Shown piece by piece: positions 7,615 to 16,220 of a stretch of DNA of 30,238 bases. The notes under the pieces were generated by a model. That model searched no databases and had not been told where the DNA came from. It saw nothing but the letters and a program-made list of their open reading frames with translations. The stretch is from contig JADHRC010000004.1 of the NCBI GenBank assembly GCA_016777645.1, forward strand, positions 1 through 30,238, in the 5' to 3' direction. Source of the stretch: Alphaproteobacteria bacterium (GTDB taxonomy: Bacteria > Pseudomonadota > Alphaproteobacteria > Puniceispirillales > Marisalimonadaceae). The translations under genes and the position numbers were made by a program. The stretch's first letter is position 1. Each line of letters starts with the position of its first letter.

Positions 7615-8343
7615 TTAACTAAAACTTGATTTTTTTATTTGATTTATCTTTTTTAAAATATCAAAGAAAGATTTAATACCTAAGGCCTTTTTACTATTAT
7701 TGAAATTTTTGGAAAGTTTCTTAATAACTGAAAAGGTTTTTTTTAAATTAGAAATTTGGGAAATATCATATAGTCTTCTATCTAAAAACTCTGCTGTTTT
7801 ATTTTGTTCGCTTGAAGTATCATTTAACCAAAAAAGTAAAGTAGAAGAATAAACTGCTGCTAATGAAGCTCTTTTTGTATAAAATGAGAAGTCTGTGGAT
7901 TGATCGCCGGCCATTCTCCAAATTTTGTGGCAAGTCCTATACAACATTTTAATAGATTTTTTTGAATTTTTTGGAATAGCAGTCAATGCAAGAGAGGACC
8001 TAACTGCCTCTTTAAATTTTTGAGATATATTAAGTCTAATTAAAATAATAGTTTTAATTTTTTGAGGAATTCTTTCTGGTTTAGAAACTAATAGTTCATA
8101 ATTTTTTTCCATTTCATCATCTATAATTTCTGAAAAAGTCTCTATAAAGTCAATTGGCCCATTTATAAACAAATCAGAATATATTTTCATACGATCTGGG
8201 GCTGTTAATTTTGGTTTAAAACGTATATCAATTGCACCTTGCTCAAGTGCAGACCACGTCCAGCCGTCAAATGGAACATGGGTAGTCATAGCCTTGACCA
8301 GCTTGATTTTTAATTCCTTATTCTCAGATTGATCTTTTTCCAT
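7615..8343 (-). CDS. coq9: COQ9 family protein (ubiquinone biosynthesis)
   Basis: This COQ9 homologue belongs to a family found in mitochondria and Alphaproteobacteria; COQ9 is a lipid-binding partner of the COQ7 hydroxylase in ubiquinone synthesis. Supporting motifs are VPFDGWTWSAL at 23-33, a TetR-like all-helical layout, and the C-terminal GDQSTDFSFYTKR at 146-158 followed by the LAAVYSSTLLFWLND helix, the amphipathic lipid-binding region of the family. The 242 residues include a lysine- and serine-rich tail after about residue 180. It is the first gene of a two-gene unit with metA and is divergent from rpsU. A functional link to methionine synthesis through SAM-dependent quinone methylations is conceivable but not shown. 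Confidence 0.9.
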   Translation of the reverse strand: MEKDQSENKELKIKLVKAMTTHVPFDGWTWSALEQGAIDIRFKPKLTAPDRMKIYSDLFINGPIDFIETFSEIIDDEMEKNYELLVSKPERIPQKIKTIILIRLNISQKFKEAVRSSLALTAIPKNSKKSIKMLYRTCHKIWRMAGDQSTDFSFYTKRASLAAVYSSTLLFWLNDTSSEQNKTAEFLDRRLYDISQISNLKKTFSVIKKLSKNFNNSKKALGIKSFFDILKKINQIKKSSFS

Positions 8344-8490
8344 AAAACCAGCACTTTTATTTATTATGCTATATAACTAGTTTATCTAAATTCTAAATTC
8401 AATTAAATGATGAAATTAATTAAATTACTTGCAAACGTGTAATGTATTGTGGTATTTGGCTATTTTGCTAATAATTATAGGTTTTAAAAT

Positions 8491-8694
8491 ATGTATGTGT
8501 CTGTTCGTGACAATAATGTAGATCAAGCTCTTAGAGTGTTAAAAAAGAAGATGCAAAGAGAAGGCATGTTTAGAGAAATGAAAAATAGAAGAACCTATGA
8601 AAAACCTTCAGAAAGAAGAGCTAGAGAGATGGCCGAAAGTACAAGAAGAGTAAGGAAGCTCATGAGAAAAAGACTAGAAAGAGAAGGATATTAA
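8491..8694 (+). CDS. rpsU: 30S ribosomal protein S21
   Basis: The 67-residue basic protein matches S21: MYVSVRDNNVDQALRVLKKK at the N-terminus, then an Arg/Lys-rich helical tail (KPSERRAREMAESTRRVRKL). S21 binds the small subunit near the anti-Shine-Dalgarno end of 16S rRNA and assists initiation. Its own ribosome-binding site is weak (AGG about 10 nt upstream in a T-rich leader). The gene stands alone, with a clear intrinsic terminator about 30 nt downstream. Confidence 0.96.
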   Translation: MYVSVRDNNVDQALRVLKKKMQREGMFREMKNRRTYEKPSERRAREMAESTRRVRKLMRKRLEREGY

Positions 8695-8724
8695 TAATTA
8701 TTAGATTTCTAAATATTTGAAACC

Positions 8725-8756
8725 AAACCGCTTAATTATATTAGCGGTTTTTTTTT
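8725..8756 (+). terminator. Rho-independent terminator after rpsU
   Basis: AAACCGCT at 8725-8732 pairs with AGCGGTTT at 8743-8750 (8 bp) across a 10-nt AT loop; the T-run continues to 8756. This is the textbook form and it ends the rpsU transcript before pntA. Confidence 0.9.
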
Positions 8757-8812
8757 GTATAAATATATTAATTTGTTATCATCAGAATGTTTTTATTAAC
8801 GGAGTTATTTAA

Positions 8813-10372
8813 ATGATAGTCGGGAGTCCCAAAGAAATATTTAAAGGCGAAGCTAGGGTCGCCATGACACCTGAAAGTGCAAAACAAATACAAAAACTTG
8901 GTTATACCTGTATTATCGAAACAGATGCTGGATTATCTTCTAACTTTTCAGACAAAGATTATAGGGATGTAGGTGTAAAAATTGTTAAAAACTCAGTCCA
9001 ACTATGGAATGACGCTGATATAATTTTAAAGGTTAGGGGTCCAGAAAAGTCTGAAGTTTCAAAGATACAAACTAATCAGCACATTATAAGTTTTATATGG
9101 CCTGGACAAAACAAATCTTTGCTTGATTCTCTCAGCAAAAAGAAAGTAACCGTCCAAGCGATGGATATGATCCCAAGAATTAGTAGAGCTCAGAAAATGG
9201 ATGCCTTATCCTCTATGGCAAATATAGCTGGATATAGAGCTATAATAGAAGCAGGAAACCAATTTGGAAGATTTTTTACTGGCCAAATAACTGCGGCTGG
9301 TAAGGTGCCTCCAGCTAAAATTCTTGTAATTGGTGCTGGAGTAGCGGGATTAGCTGCGATTGGAACAGCTCAATCAATGGGTGCTATTGTAAGAGCATTT
9401 GACGTCAGACCTGAAGTAGCTGAGCAAATTGAATCAATGGGTGCTGAGTTTTTAATGTTAGACTTTGCATCTGATGGTAGTGGAGAAGGTGGCTATGCAA
9501 AACCAGCTTCTAAAGAATTTATAGAAAAAGAAATGGAACTATTTAGAAAACAAGCACCTGAAATTGATATAGTTGTTACAACAGCTTTAATACCCGGAAT
9601 GCCTGCTCCAAAACTTTGGCCTAAGGAAATGGTTGATTTAATGAAGCCTGGTTCAGTTATTGTTGATTTAGCTGCAGAGCAAGGTGGTAATTGTGAACTC
9701 ACTGTCCCAAATAAAATGATTGAGACAAAGAATAAAGTTAAAATCATTGGTTACACTGACTTACCAAGCAGGATGGCCACTCAATCTTCTACCTTATATT
9801 CAACAAACATCCGTCATATGATTGATGATCTGACCCCCGAAAAAAATGGTGTCCCTTTCACCAACATGGATGACGATGTCATTCGAGGAGCAACAGTCGT
9901 GCATAAAGGGGAAATAACCTACCCACCGCCAAAACCTAAAGTTGCTGCAATAGCTAAACATGTTGAAAAAGCAATCCAAAAGACACCTGAGGAAATAGAA
10001 AAAGAGAAAATAAAAGCCGAAAAAGCCTCCGGAAGAACACAAATAATCCTTTTAATCATTGGAGCAATTTTAACTTGGTTTATTGGCCTATATGCACCTT
10101 CTGAATTCATGCAACATTTCATTGTTTTTATATTATCTTGTTTTGTTGGTTACCAAGTAATTTGGAATGTGTCTCACTCACTTCATACCCCTCTAATGGC
10201 TGTAACTAATGCAATTTCAAGTATAATAATAATTGGAGCATTGTTACAAATGAAAACAGACAATGATATTGTTAGTATTTTAGCATTAGTTTCTGTTTTT
10301 ATAGCTACTATCAATATTGTTGGCGGGTTTATGGTGACTAAACGAATGCTTGCAATGTTTCAAAGAAGCTAA
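8813..10372 (+). CDS. pntA: NAD(P) transhydrogenase subunit alpha PntA (fused form)
   Basis: PntA is the NAD(H)-binding and partly membrane-embedded subunit of the proton-translocating transhydrogenase, which uses the proton gradient to drive NADPH formation from NADH. Domain I covers about residues 1-385, with the RQD-loop residues Arg122, Gln127 and Asp130 in PRISRAQKMD and the dinucleotide loop GAGVAGL at 174-180. A lysine-rich linker follows (about 385-405), then four membrane segments near 410-428, 434-455, 463-480 and 486-508. This is the single-chain architecture of E. coli PntA; many Alphaproteobacteria encode it as separate PntAA and PntAB. CGGAG precedes the ATG with good spacing. 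pntB starts 11 nt downstream, so the pair forms an operon. Confidence 0.97.
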   Translation: MIVGSPKEIFKGEARVAMTPESAKQIQKLGYTCIIETDAGLSSNFSDKDYRDVGVKIVKNSVQLWNDADIILKVRGPEKSEVSKIQTNQHIISFIWPGQNKSLLDSLSKKKVTVQAMDMIPRISRAQKMDALSSMANIAGYRAIIEAGNQFGRFFTGQITAAGKVPPAKILVIGAGVAGLAAIGTAQSMGAIVRAFDVRPEVAEQIESMGAEFLMLDFASDGSGEGGYAKPASKEFIEKEMELFRKQAPEIDIVVTTALIPGMPAPKLWPKEMVDLMKPGSVIVDLAAEQGGNCELTVPNKMIETKNKVKIIGYTDLPSRMATQSSTLYSTNIRHMIDDLTPEKNGVPFTNMDDDVIRGATVVHKGEITYPPPKPKVAAIAKHVEKAIQKTPEEIEKEKIKAEKASGRTQIILLIIGAILTWFIGLYAPSEFMQHFIVFILSCFVGYQVIWNVSHSLHTPLMAVTNAISSIIIIGALLQMKTDNDIVSILALVSVFIATINIVGGFMVTKRMLAMFQRS

Positions 10373-10383
10373 AGGATTAAAAA

Positions 10384-11766
10384 ATGACTACTGGTTTACT
10401 AACTGCATCATATATTACTGCTAGCGTCCTTTTCATTCTAGCTTTAGGTGGATTGAGCAATCAAGAAAAAGCAAAAAGAGCCGTTTGGTACGGTATCGTA
10501 GGAATGGGTATAGCTGTAATTGCTACTATCTTCGGCAGTAAAGTATTTATAACTGAATGGCTAACTTGGCTAATTGGAGCAATAGTAATTGGTTCAATAA
10601 TAGGTGCGATTGTAGCCAATAAAGTTCAGATGACAGGAATGCCTCAGCTTGTTGCCGCACTTCACTCTTTTGTTGGGCTAGCCGCTGTATTTATAGGAAT
10701 TAATTCAGCCTTACTTCCTCATTCAGAAATGTCCAGCTCACAACTTATGATACATAATATTGAAGTTTTTATTGGTGTTTTTATAGGAGCTATAACATTC
10801 ACAGGTTCTATTGTTGCTTTCGGTAAATTATCTGAATTAATTACTGGGAAAGCTCTAATTTTACCTGGTAGACATGCTTTAAATATTATCATGTTATGTG
10901 GATGTTTTGTTCTTGGTTACATGTTTCTGAGTCATAGTGGAAACTGGACATTAATACTCATGACAGTCATTGCATTCATCATTGGTGCTCACCTAGTTCT
11001 TGCAATAGGTGGCGCCGACATGCCAGTAGTTGTTTCTATGTTGAACTCATATTCAGGCTGGGCAGCGGCAGCTACTGGTTTTATGCTTGGGAATGACTTA
11101 TTAATTGTCACTGGAGCTCTTGTTGGATCTTCTGGAGCTATACTTTCATATATAATGTGTAAAGCAATGAATAGAAATTTTCTTTCTGTTATTTTAGGAG
11201 GATGGGGAGACAGTACAGGGCCTACTATGGATATAGAAGGAGAAATGAAAGCAATTGATATAGAATCAGTTGCTAATGCACTTAATGAAGCTGATAAAAT
11301 AATTATAGTTCCAGGATATGGAATGGCAGTAGCTCAAGCACAAAGTGCAGTCTCAGAATTAACATCTAGGCTTAGAGCAAAGAAAAAAGAAGTAAGATTT
11401 GGCATTCATCCTGTTGCAGGACGTCTTCCTGGACATATGAATGTTCTTCTTGCAGAAGCTAAGGTTCCTTATGATATTGTTCTAGAAATGGATGAGATAA
11501 ATTCTGATTTTCCCGAGACAGATGTTGTAATGATATTAGGCGCAAATGATATAGTTAATCCCGCAGCTCAAGAAGACCCTAACAGCCCTATTGCAGGCAT
11601 GCCTGTATTAGAAGTATGGAAAGCTAAACAGGTATTTATATCAAAAAGAGGTCAAGGTAGAGGATATTCTGGAATTGAAAACCCTTTGTTTTTCAAAGAT
11701 AATTCAAGAATGGTATATGGTGATGCAAAAAAATCTATAGATTTAATCTTGCAAAATATCAGCTGA
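10384..11766 (+). CDS. pntB: NAD(P) transhydrogenase subunit beta PntB
   Basis: PntB supplies the rest of the membrane channel and the NADP(H)-binding domain III. Residues 1 to about 270 contain some eight hydrophobic segments. Domain III follows with the NADP-loop PGYGMAVAQAQ at about 309-319, HPVAGRLPGHMNVLLAEA, and GANDIVNPAAQEDPNSPI with the KRGQGRGYSGIENPLF motif near the C-terminus. At 460 residues it is full length. AAAGGA lies just upstream of the ATG. The stop codon ends at 11766 and the stop of the convergent abc1 gene begins at the next base, leaving no terminator between them. NADPH made here would supply the biosynthetic enzymes encoded around it. Confidence 0.97.
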   Translation: MTTGLLTASYITASVLFILALGGLSNQEKAKRAVWYGIVGMGIAVIATIFGSKVFITEWLTWLIGAIVIGSIIGAIVANKVQMTGMPQLVAALHSFVGLAAVFIGINSALLPHSEMSSSQLMIHNIEVFIGVFIGAITFTGSIVAFGKLSELITGKALILPGRHALNIIMLCGCFVLGYMFLSHSGNWTLILMTVIAFIIGAHLVLAIGGADMPVVVSMLNSYSGWAAAATGFMLGNDLLIVTGALVGSSGAILSYIMCKAMNRNFLSVILGGWGDSTGPTMDIEGEMKAIDIESVANALNEADKIIIVPGYGMAVAQAQSAVSELTSRLRAKKKEVRFGIHPVAGRLPGHMNVLLAEAKVPYDIVLEMDEINSDFPETDVVMILGANDIVNPAAQEDPNSPIAGMPVLEVWKAKQVFISKRGQGRGYSGIENPLFFKDNSRMVYGDAKKSIDLILQNIS

Positions 11767-13137
11767 TTAATTTGGTAATAAACCAGAAATATTTAGAGCA
11801 TTATTTTGCCTATCTGATAATTGCTTTTCATCAAAATTACCAACCAGTTCGTGAAAAACTCTATACCAATTAATTTCTGCCTTTAAATGCATAAAGACTG
11901 ATCCTAAACCGACAGCGGCCCTATCCATTAATACAAATTCTCTTGGAGGTTTTACACCACCTATTTTTTTTAATTCTTCATGTACCTTTTCTGCCGTTTC
12001 TCTACCATATTGACCAGATTCACTTGGATTTATTAACCTTACCTTATCTTCTAATAGTGGCTGATAAATGAAATTTGCCCATATATTAAGAACATTAATG
12101 AGCTCCTTAGATGGATTTTCAAAACCCCAACTTTTGTATGCATTAACTGCTTTTTCTTCATCTCCATCTCTTAATGCTTGATATAATTCAATAACTCCTG
12201 TTACAAAATCAGGCCTAAAAATTCTAATACATCCAAAATCCATTAAATTTACACCTCCATCTGGTCGTATCGTATAATTACCTAAATGAGGATCTCCATG
12301 GATAACACCAAATTTATAAAATGGGATATACCAAGCCTTAAACATATTAAGAGCAACTTTATTACGTATTTCAATATCTGAATTGTCTGAAATAAATTTC
12401 ATTATTTTAAGACCTTCTATACGGGTCATGGTCAATAATCTTTTTGTAGACAAACGCTCAATAGGCTTTGGTAATGTAACCTCTTTCAAATCAGACAACA
12501 TGTGTCTATAAAGCTTCAAATTTTTGATTTCATGAGAATAACTAAGTTCTTCTTTCAATCGCTCCGACAATTCCTCATGTATAGCTTTAGTAGAAATCGC
12601 AGAATCATATTTTTCGTACAATGAAAAAATCAATTTTAATTGTTTTAAGTCTGCTTGAACCGCTGATTGCATATCAGGGTATTGTAATTTACATGCTAAC
12701 TGCTGCCCATCTTTATCTTCTGCAAAATGAACTTGACCTAATGAAGCAGCAGCAGAAGCTTTTTTATCAAACTCTTTAAAAAAACTTAACCAATTCTCAC
12801 CTAATTCTGCCTTCATTCTCCTTTTTACAAATAGCCATCCCATTGAAGGTGCGTCAGCTTGAAGATGAGACAACTCATGGACATACTCTTTTGGTAAAGC
12901 GTCGGGTATTGTTGCTAGTATTTGAGCTACTTTCATCAAAGGACCTTTTAAACCCCCTAGAGCTGCCCTTAAATCAGAAGCATGTTGTTTTTTATCTATT
13001 TTTATTCCAAGATATTTTTCGCCAGCAAGTCTAGCTGCCAAACCTCCCATGGCAGTAGTAACTTTTGCGTACCTCCTAATCCTGCCACCCGTCATTGACG
13101 AACTTATCTCGTCATATAAATCATTTTTTTCATTCAT
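11767..13137 (-). CDS. ABC1/AarF/UbiB-family atypical kinase-like protein
   Basis: A member of the ABC1 (UbiB/COQ8/ADCK) protein-kinase-like family, usually linked to ubiquinone or lipid metabolism. Visible motifs: GPLMKVAQ at 65-72, in the place of the family KxGQ motif but with Ala for Gly; the Ala-rich loop AAAS at 129-132 replacing the kinase Gly loop; ATP-site Lys150; HGDPHLGN at 280-287; and MDFG at 299-302. At 456 residues it lacks the C-terminal membrane anchors of canonical UbiB, so it is probably a soluble or peripheral paralogue rather than UbiB itself. It lies 26 nt downstream of the M3 peptidase gene and ends the three-gene unit. I leave the symbol empty because the substrate and partner are unknown. 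Confidence 0.88.
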   Translation of the reverse strand: MNEKNDLYDEISSSMTGGRIRRYAKVTTAMGGLAARLAGEKYLGIKIDKKQHASDLRAALGGLKGPLMKVAQILATIPDALPKEYVHELSHLQADAPSMGWLFVKRRMKAELGENWLSFFKEFDKKASAAASLGQVHFAEDKDGQQLACKLQYPDMQSAVQADLKQLKLIFSLYEKYDSAISTKAIHEELSERLKEELSYSHEIKNLKLYRHMLSDLKEVTLPKPIERLSTKRLLTMTRIEGLKIMKFISDNSDIEIRNKVALNMFKAWYIPFYKFGVIHGDPHLGNYTIRPDGGVNLMDFGCIRIFRPDFVTGVIELYQALRDGDEEKAVNAYKSWGFENPSKELINVLNIWANFIYQPLLEDKVRLINPSESGQYGRETAEKVHEELKKIGGVKPPREFVLMDRAAVGLGSVFMHLKAEINWYRVFHELVGNFDEKQLSDRQNNALNISGLLPN

Positions 13138-13163
13138 TTAAATTTAATTTTCCCATAAAATTA

Positions 13164-14939
13164 TTAAAGATTTAATTGTTCCAACTCGTCCATTAAACCA
13201 GTAATCATAGAAACTCCTTGATCCCAAAAACTACTTTCATATGCGCTTAACTTGAAAGGTTTTAATAATTCATTATGACTTTTTGTTCCTCCAGCAGTTA
13301 ACATTTCAATATATTTTTTTGAGAAATCTTGCTTATTACTCACTTGATAAGATTGCCAAAGAGCATTAACCAAACTATCTCCAAAGGCATATGCATATAC
13401 GTAAAACGGTGTATGAACAAAGTGAGGAATGTATCCCCATAAAACTCTATAATCATTATTAAGGTTTATTGATGGACCAACTGCATGAGACTGAGTTTCC
13501 ATCCAAATATCACTGATTTCATCTGGAGTTAATTCTGATTTTATTCTTGCTTCATGAAACTTAACTTCAAACTGATGAAAACCTATTTGTCTTACGACCG
13601 TATTTAACATGTCTTCTATCTTACCTGCTAGAAGTTGTTTTTTTTGTTCTGTTGGACTCTCATCTAATAGTTTTCTGAAAACTAACATCTCGCCAAAAAC
13701 AGATGCTGTTTCCGCAAGAGTTAAAGGTGTTTCAGCCATAAGTAATCCATTTTTAGCTGCTAAAATTTGATGAACACCATGACCGAGTTCATGAGCTAAA
13801 GTCATTACATCTCTAATTTTACCTTGATAATTTACTAAAATATATGGATGAAGAGATGGAACTGAAGGATGAGCAAAAGCGCCTGAAGCTTTTCCTTGAC
13901 GAACTCTTGCGTCAATCCAACCGTTTTTAAAGAATAGCCCTGCAATATCACTCATTTCGGGATGGAAGGAAGCAAAGGAATCAAGAACAATATTTTTAGC
14001 TTTATCCCATTCTATAGATGTTTCAGATGTATGGGGTAGTGGTGCATTTCTATCCCACCAGTCTAGTTTACTTTTCCCGAATTCTTTTGCTTTCCATTTA
14101 TAGTATCTATGAGTAAGTTTAGGCATAGCTTTGTCAACAGTATTAACCAAAGCGTCCACAACCTCATCTTCAACATCATTATCTAGATTTCTGGACGAAA
14201 CTATGTTTTTAAAACCTCTTTTATTATCTTCAATGTATCTATCACGGGAAATTACATTTAAGATCATACTAAAAATTCGTTTATTTTTATCTAAAATATT
14301 AGACAATGATTTCCCAGCTATTTTTCTATTATTTGGATCAGAATCAGATAAAAGATTTAAAATTTCAGCTTCACTTAATTCTTTTTCTTTGAAAGGGAAA
14401 CGGAGAGATGCTGATGTTTCATCAAAAAGCCTTACCCAAGCAGACCGTCCGGTAGCAGATTTTTCTATCAATATTTCTTCTACTAAAGGGTCTAAAAGAT
14501 AAGGGTTTCTTTTTCTTAAAACTGTTAGGTATGGCTTCCATTTATTTGATTTATTGTCACTCATCCAAGCGTTAATAGTCTTATCATCTACTTTTGATAA
14601 TTCTAATGTAAAAAATATTAATGAGGAGAATATCTCAGTAAATTCGTCAGATACAGAAGAATTATATCTTGAAACTTCAGGGTTTTCCATATTTGTTGCA
14701 AATATAAGATTACTATGTGTTCCAACTCTATGAATGTTTTCACAAATTTCCTGATAAGTTTCTATACATAAAAGAAAGTCTGATGAATTTAAGTCTTTTA
14801 TTTTACCTTTCCACTTATTTAAAAAATTATCAGATGATTTTTTGATTTTCTTCAAATCAGTCTTAATTTTAGGATCTTTAATATCTTTATAAATCTCTGA
14901 AAGATCCCAAACTGGTAAGGTGCAATTCATATCAGTCAT
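13164..14939 (-). CDS. pepF: M3-family zinc oligoendopeptidase (PepF type)
   Basis: A cytoplasmic zinc metallopeptidase of the M3B oligoendopeptidase F group, expected to cleave short peptides. The zinc site HELGH is at 383-387 with catalytic Glu384, and the third ligand is probably Glu410 in LAETASVFGE. The N-terminal helical domain begins LPVWDLSEIYKD, and the C-terminal YIPHFVHTPFYVYAYAFGDSLV block around 514-535 is family-typical. The length of 591 residues is normal. No signal peptide is seen. A second ATG (codon 4, 14930) is an alternative start; neither has a convincing Shine-Dalgarno sequence. It lies 25 nt after the hydrolase stop and 26 nt before abc1. Confidence 0.93.
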   Translation of the reverse strand: MTDMNCTLPVWDLSEIYKDIKDPKIKTDLKKIKKSSDNFLNKWKGKIKDLNSSDFLLCIETYQEICENIHRVGTHSNLIFATNMENPEVSRYNSSVSDEFTEIFSSLIFFTLELSKVDDKTINAWMSDNKSNKWKPYLTVLRKRNPYLLDPLVEEILIEKSATGRSAWVRLFDETSASLRFPFKEKELSEAEILNLLSDSDPNNRKIAGKSLSNILDKNKRIFSMILNVISRDRYIEDNKRGFKNIVSSRNLDNDVEDEVVDALVNTVDKAMPKLTHRYYKWKAKEFGKSKLDWWDRNAPLPHTSETSIEWDKAKNIVLDSFASFHPEMSDIAGLFFKNGWIDARVRQGKASGAFAHPSVPSLHPYILVNYQGKIRDVMTLAHELGHGVHQILAAKNGLLMAETPLTLAETASVFGEMLVFRKLLDESPTEQKKQLLAGKIEDMLNTVVRQIGFHQFEVKFHEARIKSELTPDEISDIWMETQSHAVGPSINLNNDYRVLWGYIPHFVHTPFYVYAYAFGDSLVNALWQSYQVSNKQDFSKKYIEMLTAGGTKSHNELLKPFKLSAYESSFWDQGVSMITGLMDELEQLNL

Positions 14940-14964
14940 CCTAAACTCAATTCCTCTAAAATTT

Positions 14965-15849
14965 TTATACTAAAAAACTTCTAACACACTTTATTATTTC
15001 TTCAGGGTCTTCTTCTGCAAGATAGTGACCAGTGTTAATACCATAACCCCGTAATTCAGCAGAACAATATTTCTTCCAAATAGAAAGTGGATTATACCAT
15101 TGCTCTATTTTGCCTTTCTTACCCCACAAGATCATGGTTGGAATGTTAATTTGAAGTTTATTTTTTCTACTAATTTTGTCATCTTCAATGTCTATAGTAG
15201 CTGCCGCTCTATAGTCTTCACATATAGCTTCAATGGTTTCAGGGTTTTTTACACATTCAAGATAATCGCTTAATGCACTTGGCGCAAAAAAGTCTTTATC
15301 TTTTTTCTCTCTTGAAGTATGGGCAAAAAACCATTCCTCGGGAGCCCTTTGTATTACTGACTCAGGAATTGGATTTCTTTGAGCTAACCAAAACCAGTGA
15401 TAATAGCCCATAGCAAAATCCATATTTGCTCTTTCAAAATGTTCAATAGTTGGGATGATATCTAACAAAATCATTTTTAAAATTTTATTTGGAAAGTCTA
15501 AAGCTAAACGATGAGCAATCCTAGCTCCTCTGTCATGAGCAATTAGATAAAAAGAGTTAAACTTTAATAAACTCATGAACTCGTTTATATCTTTTGCCAT
15601 GTTGACTTTAGAATATTCTTCATGTTTTTCGGACAATTTAGGCTTAAATGATTTTCCATACCCTGGAATATCTGGACAAATTACAGTGTAATTATCAACT
15701 AAACTTGGAACTACTTTATGCCACATAACATGTGTTTGCGGATTACCGTGTAACATTAATAAAGGGGGACCAATTCCTGCTTTTCTATATCTAATAACTC
15801 CCCTTTTTGTTTGTAAAAAGGAAATGTCAATATCATTAAAAAAATCCAT
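14965..15849 (-). CDS. Alpha/beta hydrolase resembling fluoroacetate dehalogenase
   Basis: An alpha/beta hydrolase of 294 residues. The layout matches haloacetate/fluoroacetate dehalogenases: HGNPQTHVMW at 34-43 (oxyanion side), nucleophile Asp106 in AHDRGAR with Arg107 and Arg110 for carboxylate binding, Asp130 as the acid in LDIIPT, the cap-domain pair His151-Trp152 (YYHWFWLAQ) with Tyr213 (EDYRAAATID) for halide binding, and His275 (NTGHYLAEE) as the base. These correspond to Asp110, Arg111, Arg114, Asp134, His155, Trp156, Tyr219 and His280 of the Rhodopseudomonas enzyme as I remember it. Expected activity is hydrolysis of short 2-haloacids to hydroxyacids; an epoxide hydrolase or other relative cannot be excluded. 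It is the first gene of a unit with pepF and abc1. Confidence 0.82.
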   Translation of the reverse strand: MDFFNDIDISFLQTKRGVIRYRKAGIGPPLLMLHGNPQTHVMWHKVVPSLVDNYTVICPDIPGYGKSFKPKLSEKHEEYSKVNMAKDINEFMSLLKFNSFYLIAHDRGARIAHRLALDFPNKILKMILLDIIPTIEHFERANMDFAMGYYHWFWLAQRNPIPESVIQRAPEEWFFAHTSREKKDKDFFAPSALSDYLECVKNPETIEAICEDYRAAATIDIEDDKISRKNKLQINIPTMILWGKKGKIEQWYNPLSIWKKYCSAELRGYGINTGHYLAEEDPEEIIKCVRSFLV

Positions 15850-16010
15850 TTTTTCTCTTATTCTTTTTGGCTTTCCAATTATTACAGGATCGTGATCATA
15901 TTTGGGATATTTAATAGATATAAGGATTAGATTTATAAATACAATCAGTTACCTATACTTAATCTAAACTTGTTAGATAAATTGGTACTTTTTTTGTTTA
16001 ATAAAAATTA

Positions 16011-16087
16011 TGGTGACCTCGACAGGACTCGAACCTGTTACCTCAAGATTAGGAATCTTGCGCTCTATCCAGATGAGCTACGAGGCC
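16011..16087 (-). tRNA. tRNA-Arg (anticodon CCT)
   Basis: Reading the minus strand gives a complete cloverleaf. The acceptor stem pairs GGCCTCG with CGAGGTC (one G-T pair); the D arm has AGCTCATCTGGATAGAGC; the anticodon stem CAAGA/TCTTG encloses the loop TTCCTAA with anticodon CCT reading AGG; the T arm ACAGG/CCTGT encloses TTCGAGT. The discriminator is A and CCA is encoded, ending at 16011. It lies alone between the hydrolase and SDR genes. No other feature is apparent in the flanks (15850-16010 and 16088-16220) apart from AT-rich promoter-like sequence. Confidence 0.97.
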
Positions 16088-16220
16088 AACATATATTGTT
16101 AATATCAGATAAATATCAATTATCAATAATAAGTTATTTAGTCTTTTTTAAAATTATTATGGCTCATAGCCTAAAATTTTAATATTATAATTTAGTTATA
16201 ATCAATCAGGAAATTATCAA

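Noticed and set aside
14131..14502. 123-codon plus-strand open frame
   Set aside because: It is fully inside the M3 peptidase gene on the opposite strand, has low-complexity Ser-rich composition and no ribosome-binding site.
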